Shown here in pieces: positions 42,801 through 56,281 of a DNA stretch of 64,000 nt; the first letter of the stretch is position 1, and each line of letters starts with the position of its first letter. The DNA lies in assembly GCA_012295275.1 (NCBI GenBank), contig CM022665.1, forward strand, positions 24,587,946 through 24,651,945, written 5' to 3'. The position numbers and the translations under genes are program-made. Under the pieces are notes generated by a model that was not told the DNA's origin, searched no databases, and worked only from the letters and a program-made list of their open reading frames with translations. The DNA is from Chrysomallon squamiferum (taxonomy: Eukaryota > Mollusca > Gastropoda > Neomphalida > Peltospiridae).

Positions 42801-45800
42801 CATTTTGTTCACCTTTCAGAATGTGTGTGTGTGTGTTTGTGTGCATTTCAGTCACATGTCAAATGAAATCAATTGCTCCAACACCACCCACTGAAACAAT
42901 GCAACAAACTGTGTGTGCATATGCACACATGTGTGTGTGTAGATAAATAGACAGACAGACAGACAGACAGAGCAGTACCTAATAGTATGTAAATTACCTG
43001 ATCCTGTGTCAATAGGTTTTTCTAGCTGTGACTGCAACCATTCCATTGCCAGGGAAAATGAAAGTTTTGGGTTAAGAAGTGTGGCCTGGCGTAGTATAGC
43101 ACAAGTATCAGCCCTGTATCCTGCAAAAGTATGGACAGATAGATAGATATATATAGATACATTACACACACACACACACACAATTTTAACCCATTAACCC
43201 ATAATTTTTTCTTGTTCATTTGATTTGAACTGAACATCAGATTCCACAGATTCCACAATAACAGATAAAAATAAAAACACAAAAGTATATATTTAGTCAT
43301 TCTAAAATTCAGTTTTCTCTTGAAACTTTAGAACTTCAAGACAGCTTTAAAACAACAACTAAAATTAAAGTAAAATTAAATTTTTGAATGCAATTATAAT
43401 TTGTAACAAAGTCCATCCTATAACAATATAATATAACCCTAACCCTAATCCTGACAATGAAAATTCTTACTGGAATAGAACATGCTAAATTCTTCATCAC
43501 TGTCAAAATCCATTCGTGCAAATTCACAGCTTGGTGAATTAGTTTGGCTAGGAAATCCTACCTGGAGAGATAAAAAAAAAGAAAATGAAATATAGTTCAA
43601 AATATTTAAATAAAAAATGTAAGATAGTTGTTCATTTCTGTCAAGCAGTTTGAAATCTTTCATAAGTAATATTTGGTTTTTGTAAAATAATTATGAAAAT
43701 GTTTCTTTTAGAAATCTTTCCTAAACTACTTGTTTAATATGATGTAAAATTATTATTTAAAATATCATTAATATATTCATATAGTTTTCTAAGCAAAAAT
43801 TATTATCAGACATCATTAATATAGTCAGATGTTATTCTGCATAAAAGAAAACTAAAATAATATCAAACATATAATCTAAGATAAACATAAGCTAACATGC
43901 CTGCTGTAGGGTTTTTACTCATGAAAACTAAAATGTTGTCTTGAATATTAAGACATACCATAAGGTAAATCATAAGCTAACATACCTTCTGTAGAGTTTT
44001 CATTGATGACTGAAGAATCTGTGGCACAAATACTTCCATCACAGGATCATGAGATATCTGCTCATGTCGTAGAAAAGTTACCCACAGAGACTGGGGATAA
44101 CTGCCTAACATCTATAATAAACAAAGAAAAAGTAAATGCACTACTGGTTATTATAAACATACAGAGAGAGAAAGATAGTCAAAATAAATGCACTTTTTAT
44201 TATAGTCACACAGGTATGCAAAATTAATTATATGAGATGTCTTGACCAACAAAAACAAGCAGTAAATGCCAGTGTTTGCAAGAAAATGATTTACAATTAC
44301 AAACCTGACTAGGATGTTTTGTAAAAGCCATCAGAGCTTCAAGGTATTCAGCAAAATTCATTGGTTGACTCACATCTTCAGCTGAACCCTGCAAAGAAAT
44401 ATCATTTCTCATTATCTTTATTAAAGATAAAGGCAAAGATTTTACAGCAGCTTTCTGTATATCTACTGATAAAAAGATTAAAAAAATAATTTACTATAAT
44501 TTAATGATTTTAAAATTATATTCTATAATCTGTACAAAAACCAGATTTCTTCTTATATTATAAGATTAAACATTTTGTGTACTTTTTTTTAAGTGAACTA
44601 AAACATTTATGAAAAAAGGTTTTTAAGATATTTCACAGGTAAATGATGGTCTACTAAATAATCTGAATCAGATAATAATAAATAAATAAATAAAAAAATT
44701 CCTTGTAATAAGATAATAAATGGCTTACCCACAATGCACAGAGCTGTTTTCCCAGTTCTGTAAGCACCTGACACAAGCGTTTCAAGAACAGATACTTTTC
44801 TGGCTGCAGAGATTGGACAGCTGTCCTAAATAAACAATAGTAATAGAATAAATATAAACATGAAAATCTGCCTAATGACAATTCAAGACATTTTAATATT
44901 AATAGTTATTAGGTATGATATTATTTTCGATACAGAAACATACTTTGCTTTTTAGAAAAAAAAAAACATTTTTATTGTTTGAAATATAACAAGAAATATT
45001 ACCGAGCAGCATTCAAAATGGTGAACATTGCTTCTTTACTGAAAAGCATCAGTAGTGGTTTTCTTTCTTCCAATTTACCCTGCAGTGAAAAAAAAAAAAA
45101 AAAAAAAAAAAGATAATATTTAATAACACCTTCAACCCAAAGAAAATAACAATTCTTGGGTTACTGAATGACAACATCATTAAAATAAAAATATAAATAA
45201 AATAACTTATAGTAATATTCTTAAAAAAGAAAAAAATACATAATAATGTGCAAATAAAAAATGTTCTAAAACTGTTATTATTAATTTTAAAATGGTTTAT
45301 ATAAAATAAATCAAAGGAATATGAAATAAATATCTCAGTATGCTAAAAGAAAAATTAAATTATTTTTTAAGTGGATGCTTAAAAGTATGTTATGTTAAAT
45401 AAACACTAAAAATGGCTTTCCTGGATTTATTTTAGAATATTACAGTCTACATTTACCATGAAATGTATGTAAATATTTATTAATTAATGAAGTTATATAA
45501 ACAGATAATAATTTAGGTATTTTTTGTGTACATGCACTATGTATATATACTGATAAATACACAAGTGCACCAGAAAAATATTATTCTGTTTAGAAACACT
45601 CTACTGGTCTTTTTGTGAGGGGGGGGGTTATTAAAAAGCAAAATAAATCATATCTTTTAAAACATTAAGATAACCTAAATTATATTAGAGAACAAATATC
45701 TTACTTTCCGGCTGACAATGAGTAAAAGACATTCAACAGCATGCAGTTGCAAGTTGATATCATTTAAAAGCACACACAGAATCTTCAACAGTTGACCATC

Positions 45801-48800
45801 TTCTTCAATAATGTAATTCATGTGAACCCATTCAACAAATCCAGTAAGGGTGGTCAACACAGCCTGGCTCACTAGGCAGGCAGCTTTAGCTGCTATCGCA
45901 TCACAGTCCAGAACACTTTCACTCTGTAATAAAGAAATGAATGAAATGAATGTTTAACATTAGTGATAGCATTAACAACATTAAAGATTAATATGTTATT
46001 CTGCCTCTTTTTCTTTTGGCTCAGAGGTTTAATAATGATTACAGAATAAAAATCTGCTCTCATCAATTCATGAGCTATTACGAGAAGTACAAGACTGAAG
46101 GATCAATCCTCTTGTGTGTCTTCAGATATACTAACTGTTTCACAGGAAAAATTATTAGTATTACAAAAACAGTAGTTATGCTCTTTCTTCTTCGCTATAA
46201 AATTGTAATTGTCATTATATTCAAATCTGTTGTGACTGTGAGTAAATGATGTCTGAATTTATCATCTCACACAAGTAAAAAATACAAATTAGATACATAC
46301 CAGAGAACGGTATCTTGTGGTGTACAGGTCTAAGACAGTAAGAAAGTACTGGAATAGATCAGACATGTGACCTGTGAGAGACTGCAAAACTTCTCTCCTC
46401 CTTTGATTGGGGACATTGCAGAAAACAACAATATCTTCAACAAGTCGATGGAACACTTTCAAAACAAGTTCTGTTTGGGTTTCCTAAACATCATGGAAAA
46501 AACATTTAATCAGTAATACTATGAAAGAAAAATAAAAAGTAAAAAAATAATAAATAAATAAATAAAAATTATTATTTATCTACAACTGATGTAATTCAAT
46601 TAGTCTATGTTGAAATAATGGGGTTTTTTAAATACTTTTTATTATTATTAATATCCTTATTATAAGCTAAACATTAATAAAGAAATTACCATATATCCTT
46701 AACTTTTATTTCTTTGGTACAATTACATTTCATACTTCAAGACAAATGTGTATTAATTTTCTGTTCTGGTAATGCAAAAAGTACACAAGAATGTATGATT
46801 TGACTAAAACAGAAAAACAGAATGGCTACTGACCCCAATTTGTGATAGTGTGTGAAGGTCACTTAACAAATTAGGCCAACACTGAGGCCATTCTCTCTTG
46901 ACCAGTTCTACAACAATCCTGGAAATACCATCTTTGATGTGGAGCTCTTCGTCCAGTATCCCTTGGGTTCCCTGTATGTTAAAAACAGTTATTATTTTTT
47001 CAACAATGAAGGTCTGTTGTAAAGGGGATACATTTCATATAATTATTTTAATGAAAATGATACAGTTTCTTAAAGGAAATTAAAATGAAAAAGGTTCCAT
47101 TGTAATTGAAATAAATCAGTCATCCAATGTTTTATTGATATTAAAAAAATACTTTTTGAAAAGATAATTAAGATAAAAAAAAAATAAAAAAAATTATGTA
47201 TTGTTTGTACTGTCAGTTATATTTCTAGACAAAACATTAGTTTTTATTCAAACGAAATAATCAAATTCTTTACAGAATGCACAAGATCAGGTATCATAAT
47301 TTTACAGTTTATTTAAGAATAAACATGTTAAAACACCTGAATAAAGGTGTATATAAGTAAAATGTCATTGTGCTGACTTCATTTGTTTGAGTTATATTAC
47401 ATAAGAATTATGCTATGTGGACATCAAATGAACATATAAGTACTTTATTCTAATACATGTAAACAATTATGAAGATACAAAATATAAAATACAAACATTA
47501 TTAATAAGCTGCAAAGAGGAAGTTTTCACTAGATCTTTTTCAATTGGATTTAATGCATTCCATCTGAACCTGGAAAAAAAAAAATATAAAAAAGTAAATA
47601 AAAGCAATAGTAATTTACAATACTAATTCACATATGTATCTAGTTTATCTAAAATACAGGCAATGTAAAGTTAAAGCAAAAAAAAAAAAAATATATATAT
47701 ATTTACCTATGTTAAAATTGTAATTTTCAAAAACAATTTTTTTTTTTTTTTTTTTACTGAAAATAGTCTTTTGAAGCAAAAAAGTATCATGCACATTACT
47801 CTTGAACAAAGTGTTTAAGAATAAATTAAAACAAGAAAAACAATAGTGCTATCATTTTTTACATGAACACTATTCATTTAACAATAATATTTAGAACTGA
47901 TTAGTATCTGATAAAATATATGGGGAAAATAAATAAAAAACCAATAATAAATACAGTCATTATTTAAAACATAAAAATAGCCATAAAAATAGATTATGAA
48001 AATGAAAGATGAGTTACTAAGTTTCTTTTTATTAATCCTAATTATGTAAGAAATAAATGAATACTCAGACCAAATACTAATGGTACATTTTGAAAACCAT
48101 TAATTATCCATTATTTCTTAAAATAAACAAATGATAGGTACATTTTAATTTACACAATTACAGACATTGTGAACACTGCTTGCATCCATTATTGCTCATA
48201 CCATAAATAACTAACCAATTTGTATTCCTGTGATGCAGATAAGGATATTTTTTTAATTGTTGCTTTTATACATTTTGTGATCAAGTTAATTATCATTTTA
48301 CTAGTAGTACTATTAGGTACTACTATTGAGTACTTGAGTGTGATGTACAGACAGCACTGCAGCAGGGTTTTAGTTGTTAGGCAGTTTAAGAGGAAACAAA
48401 AATTTCTATCAGCATGAAATAAAATTTACTTCCTTCTTTTTTAAATTTTATTATTACTTATTAAAATGTTTGAATATACTGATGCACTAGACTAGTTATA
48501 TATCTTTCTAATGCACAAGATTTGAGATTTTCTTTACATGAAAATGTGAACACAAACAACAGTTGCTGCTACTTTGGCATGTGAACTACTTTGGTGTGTG
48601 ATCAACAACTTAAAGGTTGATCTAAAGCAAAAAAAAATATCAAGGAAATTTCTATTAGATAAAAGTGTAATAATGAGAAAGGATAATTATATTCCTTTAA
48701 CACGAAATGCCACTTTATTGCAGGCAGGTAAACTAATACAACAGATTTGGCCTAGCTTGATTGGAAATGGATTAAATATTCAGTTATTCATTCCGATGAA

Positions 48801-49975
48801 TGGCCAGCATACTCCAGTTTAAATTGTCTAAATTTCAGCCATTCTATTTTCAAATTTTGAAAAAGATGAGAGAAGTGAACCAAAGAACTTTCCAATCAAA
48901 ACCTGATTATATCTGTTGGATACAGATGAGAAAGAATGCTGAAGATCATTTTTTTGTTTTTTTCTAGCAGATGTTCACTCAATTCAGTAATAAAATTATT
49001 CAAATTTCTAAACTTTTTAGCTCTTGTTCCTATAAATTATAAATATATAATAAAAGGAAAACTTGTTTCATTAATGTGGTAAAAAATAATAATAAAAAAC
49101 CAAGAATAAAATAATAATTAAAATAAGTGTGTAGATCACACCCCAAAGTAGAATTTGCTCAGTGTAGATCATATGCCAAAGTAGCACCCAATAGCTGTTG
49201 CTACCAATATTTCTTAAAATAAAGTACTATTAGATCAAAACACACTGATTGCAATAGTATATTAACCGTAACAATCTACGAATCTAACCAAATTTTCAGT
49301 GGCTTTTTTATTGTATTATCTGAAATATTATTAACAATTAATGCAAATTAAATTTGTCCCTACTTTATACAATATTCAATAAGCTGAAGACCAAAATGGC
49401 GAAGAATTGGTGTGTATTGTTGTTGTGACAGTTCTAATCCACACTGTAGACAGTACGGAGAAGATTCTTTAAAATCTTCACAAATCTACAATGAAAGGAA
49501 ATAAATACTACATAAAGACAAACTATTTAATATGAATATTAACATTCAAGATCATATAAAGTGTAAATGTAAAGATATATTAATTAACAAATAAAATAAT
49601 AAATTAAAAAATATATTACCAGGTGTCTGTTATTTATTATTTAAATTACATTAAAGTATTATTTATATAGTTGTTGACACTGCTGTCATTACAGTAATCA
49701 CATATATCATAACTTATTTGTTTCAAAACTAATATTTTATCTTTACAAAAATTATTTATTGATGAAAGGATTTTCCTTCAGTAAAAACTGTATTTTAAAA
49801 GATTTTAAGTAAACGGCAAAGTTTTCAAACATCCCATTTAAAGACTTTTGGCTCTTTGCCTTAAACAACGCACCTTGTAAGCTTCCTGACGTTCACTCTG
49901 CGTAACCATGTCATTCATCACAGTCTCGACGGCTGCTACCAATGTTGGTATAATTTCATGTATCATCCCTGTCAT
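27482..49975 (-). CDS. XPO5: Exportin-5, complete gene of 32 coding exons with one frameshift
   Basis: XPO5 is the importin-beta family HEAT-repeat receptor that exports pre-miRNA with RanGTP. Coding exons, in transcript order: 49975-49874, 49485-49364, 47569-47497, 46971-46834, 46483-46301, 45923-45705, 45079-45003, 44825-44729, 44388-44305, 44111-43986, 43561-43471, 43120-42998, 42454-42285, 41749-41657, 41096-40965, 40439-40333, 39746-39654, 39128-39029, 38557-38492, 35103-34987, 34754-34654, 34243-34147, 33263-33127, 32794-32697, 32595-32537, 31944-31862, 31185-31037, 30196-30092, 29543-29403, 28819-28751, 28220-28134, 27640-27482. Landmarks shared with human: RHFGLQLIEY, ETQTELV, GKLEERKPL, FLKRLCQVL, GFPSQTNSPSCEFAR, RGVKNVRQHACS, HGQHESC, KNLPPLF. 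The total is 3598 nt, one base too many; removing the extra base in exon 20 gives about 1198 aa (human 1204). The start at 49975 matches the human N-terminal length; the frame stays open upstream to 50053, but an AACAG acceptor at about 49990 suggests a 5' UTR intron. Confidence 0.96.
29165..29310. repeat. Minisatellite in XPO5 intron 29
   Basis: About four to five tandem units of 35-40 bp built on TTGCTTGATAATGATAATAG lie just downstream of exon 29, within a longer AT-rich, trinucleotide-like region. Confidence 0.75.
30010..30050. repeat. Third copy of the exon 27 acceptor segment
   Basis: AGTGAAGCACACAATACC and the flanking TTAAAACACAGA recur in XPO5 intron 28, with the AAG acceptor intact. 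If used as an exon it would read IVCFTGQKS and then stop. Confidence 0.75.
31170..31350. repeat. Tandem duplication across the 3' splice site of XPO5 exon 27
   Basis: About 94 bp containing the start of exon 27, its acceptor and upstream intron is duplicated (31171-31256 and 31265-31350). The copy further upstream in the transcript has ACG in place of the AAG acceptor. It keeps the first codons (IVCFT) and ends before a GTAAAT donor-like site. A third, shorter copy lies at 30010-30050. Confidence 0.8.
31520..31815. mobile_element. Second, older MITE-like element, ~296 bp
   Basis: The left end CAGCTTGAGAATTCCTTATC and the right end, whose complement reads CAGGTTGAGGACCACTTATC, match at about 15 of 20 positions as inverted repeats. 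Internal sequences beside each end are also roughly complementary. Only the left side has a clear TA flank. It is a diverged nonautonomous DNA transposon in XPO5 intron 26, probably of the same superfamily. Confidence 0.5.
32795..33126 (-). other. XPO5: Probable U12-type (minor spliceosome) intron in XPO5
   Basis: Exon 23 has no usable GT donor after the conserved NMPDYRFKPVI. Directly after ATTC comes ATATCCTTT, an exact match to the U12 AT-type 5' splice site. Near the 3' end is CCCTTAAC, matching the U12 branch-site consensus, 9-10 nt upstream of the exon. To keep frame and restore the R of the human PMLRVF segment, the intron must end CAA before GTGTTTTCAC, giving AT-AA termini. AT-AG, one base later, is the alternative but breaks frame. 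Confidence 0.75.
33473..33868. mobile_element. pogo/Tigger-like MITE, ~396 bp
   Basis: Terminal inverted repeats GTTGACCCTTGATTTCATG (left, from 33475) and its exact complement (right, ending 33866) bound a ~0.4 kb noncoding segment, with TA dinucleotides immediately outside. The terminal GTTGACCCTTGA resembles ends of pogo/Tigger-type elements, which insert at TA. There is no transposase frame. It lies in XPO5 intron 22. Confidence 0.8.
35042..35046 (-). other. XPO5: Single-base frameshift in XPO5 exon 20
   Basis: Exon 20 enters in phase 0 and reads LAASGCFVSGTLSDGNIILK, which aligns without gaps to the human segment ending SSGNPIFRN. To exit in the phase the next exon needs, and to read the conserved TSHIRELLDNLMALLK, the frame must shift by one base within or next to an A5 run (T5 on the plus strand). 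Exon length is 117 nt where phase requires 116. Reading A4 would restore the frame. A homopolymer overcall or an allelic indel is the simplest cause; a true lesion would truncate the protein. Confidence 0.85.
35330..37760. repeat. Tandem repeat of ~0.54 kb units in XPO5 intron 19
   Basis: A module containing GTCATGTAGACTCAAGAATG, CTGACTGAAGTTTTCTATTG and TCTAAATTTAAGTAACTTTC recurs at about 35501, 36069, 36604, 37133 and 37595, with a partial extra copy near 37285. Spacing is 568, 535, 529 and 462 bp. Units share further phrases such as CATTATGCATTTATAGA in the first two. Copies are highly similar, so the expansion is recent. No open frame is shared, so this is a noncoding satellite-like array. 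Confidence 0.85.
43885..44003. repeat. Short duplication across the donor site of XPO5 exon 10
   Basis: A stretch of about 45 bp with ATAAGCTAACAT and CTGTAGGGTTTT is repeated 85 bp away as ATAAGCTAACAT and CTGTAGAGTTTT, the latter being the real exon 10 end plus donor. The decoy copy has GCATGT where the real donor has GTATGT. Confidence 0.65.
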
Positions 49976-51005
<1,030 letters not shown>

Positions 51006-51917
51006 ATGCGGAGAAATGAAATACCACCACCTGGATTTTTATTTTTTGGAGAAGACAGACAATTGCTATTCAATCAAAGAGGACTAAGACAACCCACTTA
51101 TTATCATGTTGGCATACATTTTTATAGTTCTATTTATTATTCTCCGATTTATTCTGAACTAAATATTTTAAATGATATTTATATAATATACATTTAGTGT
51201 TCATTAGAGAGAAAAATTCAATTTTGTTTGTTTTCTTTTTGTTTTATAAGAATTGTATAATTTACTGTTGCTTAATTTTTTAATTTTTTTTTTATTTATA
51301 AATAAAGATATTAAAAAAAAAATGGATTTAATTTTTAAGTAGCAAGAAATTCTACAGTCTTCACTAATGTAATATTAATCTGCATTTTCTTTCAGATTTT
51401 AAATCAAAACAGACAAACTGTGCGGCCATGTCCCGAAAGACAAATAACACAAAGATTAGGGCCTTATCCAGTTAATGAACTGCAGAATGCAAGAGATGAT
51501 CTTATTAACTGCTTGTACTTTACACCAAGTATAAGAGGAACTGCATTCCATCAGGTCAGGGAACTTGTTGGAATTGTTTCCAACCAGTTTGGTGCATTTC
51601 CACCAGTGACAACAGGATGTAATCGTATGACCTATGAGGAACATTCAACATCAGAGTTACAAACATTACTTCCTTGCCCATTACCACCATCAGACTTTTA
51701 TAAAAATTATGAGTTAAATGTTAAGAAAAGAGACAGTTTTACTGGGAGAAAGATGTCAAAACTGAATGCTGAAGTTGGTGAATGTTCAGTAAATACTGAT
51801 AATGATGATAGTTTAACTCATAGCAATAAAAATAACAAGACAAATATTGACAATACTAGAAATGATAACATTTCATTACTGAATGCTGCAAAGAATTATC
51901 ATTGTAGTTTTCCATAA
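51006..51917 (+). CDS. Gene A: unrecognised protein with the PYPV/LY/VR block, two coding exons
   Basis: Two exons, 51006-51107 and 51396-51917, join in phase 0 (donor GTTGGC, weak; acceptor TTTCTTTCAG) to give about 207 aa. Exon 1 encodes a Pro/aromatic-rich start (MRRNEIPPPGFLFFGEDRQL, ending RQPTYYH). Exon 2 begins ILNQNRQTVRPCPERQ and then carries the block shared with genes B and C: GPYPVNELQNARDDLINCLY, HQVRELVGI, and a second motif with PLPPSD. The C-terminal third is Lys/Asn/Asp-rich and probably disordered. I do not recognise the family and assign no function. There is no zinc finger, signal peptide or membrane segment. After the stop, the same frame continues as an acidic tail (see findings). 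The start is the first ATG after the 50998 acceptor. Confidence 0.65.
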
Positions 51918-54900
51918 AGTGGTGAAAATTATAGAAATGATAATGGTGATGATGACAGTGATTCAGAAAAAGTATTTTCCTTGTGACAGAAGAGGAAACC
52001 AGAATGAACATAACAGATACTTCATCATCTTCTAATTCCTTAACAGACATTAACTAAATTGAAAAACTATTACCTGTTTGTAATTTTTACAAACAAAATT
52101 TTATATTGTTAAACACACACTTGGAGGATTATTTTGTTTCTTGTTATGGCATAAATTAAATGCCAGGGTTTGTTTTTCTTAATTTGAATTTTATTTTTAT
52201 TTTTAACATCCTGTTATCATATATATCTATTTTTTTAAATTCAAATTTCATATATTTATATCTTGTCATATTCTGCTGAATAAAAATGTAATTGCCAAAA
52301 TATCAAGCTTTATTTAGACTTTTAGACTTGCATCAAATATGGATACATTTTATAACATGCATTTTCCATTCATGTTTGTGATAAACTCTGATAATCACAA
52401 AACAAGAATATAAATATTAGAATAATTTGAGATACATATCTCAAAACACAACATGTTTGATGTATATTAGATGCTCAAGGAATGATATAAAAATCTTTAA
52501 TAAAAAATAAATAAATAAAATCACTAAAAATAATATGTGTTTCGATGTTAATGAAATTTCCATTGTTTTGAAAATAAAAAATTTTATATTTAAAAGTGAA
52601 ATAAAATATAGAATTTCTGTTTATATTTTTCACATTGCTGTTACTGAGTATTTATTTTGTGATTTTTGTAATATTGATAATCTTTTATGAAGCACATATA
52701 TAATTTAATGTTTAAAATGTTTTAATAATTATTGTTGAAATAAACTTTGTACTTTTATTATTATTATTATTATTTTTTTTTTTTACAACAGTCATTATTT
52801 TAACTAACCATTAATATAGGAAGTTATTTTAGAGAAATCTTATCTATTAAATATCAAATAAATATATTAAATTAAGTAAAACGGCCACAGTTAAAAACGA
52901 TGCAAACATATGACGTCAGATTAAAAAGGAAAACGTTTTAATATGTTTTATAATTTCCAAATTGTGAAATGAAAATGTTAAAACAAATACAACGTTAAAA
53001 TTAATACATAAAATATTACATGTACCGAAAATGAAAACCTTGCAAAAATTATAGTCTAAATATTAAATGTTTGGCAATGTAATTAAAAATATATATATTT
53101 CTAGTATATAGTATACCACGGAACAATGGCATTAAAGAAAACACATAAATAATGATGCTTTTATAAATGGCTGAAAAAGCGACAAATTGCGCAAAAGAAT
53201 TTTTGTTTGGCAACTTCATTGATTTATAGACATGAAATAAGTGATCCTCAGGAAAACATATACAACGATATTTATACCAGAATTAACCCTGGCCATGTTG
53301 CTGGTTGAAAAAAACAAAAACAACAAAAAACAACTGAATAAAATAAAATAAAATAAAATTGATGTCTACATTAAAATTATAAATATTTACAAATTGTTTT
53401 GGACCTATCCCCTTTATCTAAAAAGCACAGTACGATGGTAACATGAAACAACTGGTATCGGACAAAAAACTAAAATTACCTGAAATCAGTCTCTGACATT
53501 GTCGAAATTTGTTCTGTGTACTTGCTCTCAAAATTTTACTAAAAACTTCATGGACGTTTAGAAAACAAATACAATACAACATAACCTATAGAGTGCTGAT
53601 AACGTTTCACCGCAGATCGTGAAAACTAATCAACGCATTTACTGGAACGTCATTTGCAATGGTTAAAAGAGCAACAGTCATAAACCGACTTATAATGGTA
53701 CCCGAAATGTAATAGATGTTACCCCCACTAGATTTCTTTTTAAAATGTGTTACATAAAAAAGGTATACCAATTAACTGAGAGTATCTACCAAATCTGAAT
53801 AATGTTTCAGAACATTTTTTTTTTTTTTTTTTTTTTTAAAGCTATTGTTTATACCGATTTCTTTATACACATCTCCAGAAGTGCAGTGATAAAATAGCAG
53901 CATTCATATATTCTGTAACAATATTATTTTATTGTCACACCTTGTTTTGAGCTATCACAGGTCGCCGAAAGTAATAAAATAACATTTGGGAAGGATTTTA
54001 AAAAAAAAAGTTTTAAAGACTGTTCATTTGTACCATCACAGGTAACACATTTATTTTCAGTTTAATCGTCTGTTCTTTCTTACAAATTCCAGCAACCTAT
54101 TTGATGAAACACAACAGATAAAAAAAAAAATAATAATAATAATAAATAAAAAATAATAATAATAATTAAATAAATAAATAAATAAATAAAAACGTTATTT
54201 TCCTTCTTGTTTCCGCCGGCCTAACGACAATGAAATTTTATTTGCCTGATAACAAATCCAGTACGACAAATGAATGTTGTAATCTTTAAAGTTTTACAAC
54301 AATTATCTTTATCGTTATTACAGGTCTTACGTGATAAATCGTGTGCAACTAATTGTCTAGTGAGAATGTGCCTATAGGCATTGTTTATGATTAGTGCCAC
54401 ATGTGTTTGGTTGTTGTTTGTTTATTGTTTTTTTACTTATTATTTGTGTTGCTGTTCTTGTTGGTGTTGTTAAGTTGTTTGTTTGTTTGTCGTTGTTGCA
54501 GTTTTTTGTTGTTGTTTTTTTGTGGGATTTTTTTTTTCTACATTTTAAAGTTTTCCATGCTAACAAAAGATGAGTTAAGATGTGAAATAAATTTATTTTA
54601 TAGTATATTGTATTGCAAACTTAAATGGAGTAAACCAAGATAAATTAACTGAAATAATAAATAAATAAATAAATAAATAAATAAAAACAATATAAAAAAT
54701 AAAACTAATAAAAATGAAGCACATCAAGGTCTTCAAATCCGTTTACCTTCCATATTTCATATCCGTTTTTTGCTTTAACCCACCTCCCATCCATGTCCCC
54801 TCACGTGACATACAATGCACGGATCACTGGAAGTTTTAGAAAGCCACGGACATAATTGTGTTGTATGACTTTCCATGTTTTGGATGTTTACGTTATCTGT

Positions 54901-55234
54901 TGCAACTTTTCGTTAAGTATTTTAGTCATTTTAACAAAGGTATTAACTATATATTATATTTTGTAACTACCATAAATACTTTATGTGTGGGTTAAAATGC
55001 ATGCGTCAAAAAGAATAATAGGAAAGTTTTTTTTTTTCTTTTAATATTATTATAAATATTAAAGTTTTAATTGCTCTGAGTATCACAATCATGTGTTGAT
55101 TTGACATTAAAAAACGAAAAGGAAATGTCAATAAATTAGTATATATTCTTTTTCAGAAAGCATATGACTGGAAATACCTGTATTTTCAGCATAAAAATCA
55201 GTACACCGGTTGAACTCGATACTTAAAACAATAA
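51918..55234. other. Interval between genes A and B
   Basis: It holds the gene A 3' UTR and the gene B upstream region. A TCACGTGAC palindromic E-box-type site is at about 54802. A coding-like acidic stretch directly follows the gene A stop (to about 52057). The rest is AT-rich with A/T homopolymers and short tetranucleotide-type runs (AAAT) near 54165 and 54660. A TTTTTCAG acceptor at 55156 indicates that the gene B start codon lies in a second exon; a short upstream ATG frame (about 19 codons, from 55163) precedes it. Confidence 0.5.
52279..52284 (+). terminator. Candidate polyadenylation signal for gene A
   Basis: AATAAA about 360 nt downstream of the gene A stop codon. Such hexamers are common by chance in this AT-rich DNA. 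Confidence 0.25.
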
Positions 55235-56245
55235 ATGGATCAACGCTTTGATAATTATGGTTATCCTAGCCCTCAGCATTTTCATCCTGAATTTTTGAGG
55301 TTTCGAGCATTTGATCCACCGACATGTGGATCACGTTTGCCTTTTGGGAACCCTACATATTTTGGATGCGAAAGATATGATTTTCCAACACAAGGTCCAT
55401 TTTTTCCTAATCTCAATGTAGGGCCTGGGCCATGTCGATTCGAACGACCATTTCCACCAGTGTGTAACCAGTTTTCACCACCACTGAAAAGATCGGATTA
55501 TTGGAATTTTCCTTATCCTCAGTTAGACCCACCAATAATTCCTTTAAACAGGCGTAAATTTCCTACTGTCCGACAACGATATAATAGTAAGTTATACAAG
55601 TCGTACTATTTTTATTCTTTTATTTTCCCTTTAAAGATAAACACTAAAGTATTGTTTCATTATTTAAAACTTAAAGATTAATTTATATGAACTATGCCAA
55701 ATGTGGGTGCATGTGTTAATAACCAATTTCGCTACATTATGTGCTTGATACGACTTAATATTTTCTTTATTATGGCGAAAACAATTATCTACATTTTTGT
55801 GTATTTAAACAACCAAAAAATGTGCTCGTGACTAGTCTTTGCTGATAATAAAGTTCGTTTCATTGCATGATGATATCAGATCTTGCAGAAAATGTTTTTA
55901 AAAACAAAATTTTGAGGTAGGGTATTAGATGCATCGTTTTGTATTCATAATAGGAAGGCCTCAAATAAATTTTGATGAATTAGTTTCATTCGTCAATAGA
56001 TTATTGCATTTTCAGTACCAAAACAGACGTCAGTTCCCGTTTCTTTTAGGATGAGATCTCGGTATCATTGTAACACACAAACAAGAATACATAACCGGTT
56101 TAGATCCTGTGTAAAAAGACTTGGTGTACGTATATAGCTGGAAATGTATTAAAATCAAAATTAATGCATTGCCACCGTTTTATATACAGAAACAGTAATA
56201 TTTTATAATGTCATTATTAATTTTTTAAATTAAAAAATTGAAACG

Positions 56246-56281
<36 letters not shown>

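Noticed and set aside
43428-43455. Telomere-like ACCCTAACCCTAA stretch
   Set aside because: Only two to three imperfect units inside an XPO5 intron; too short to be an interstitial telomere.
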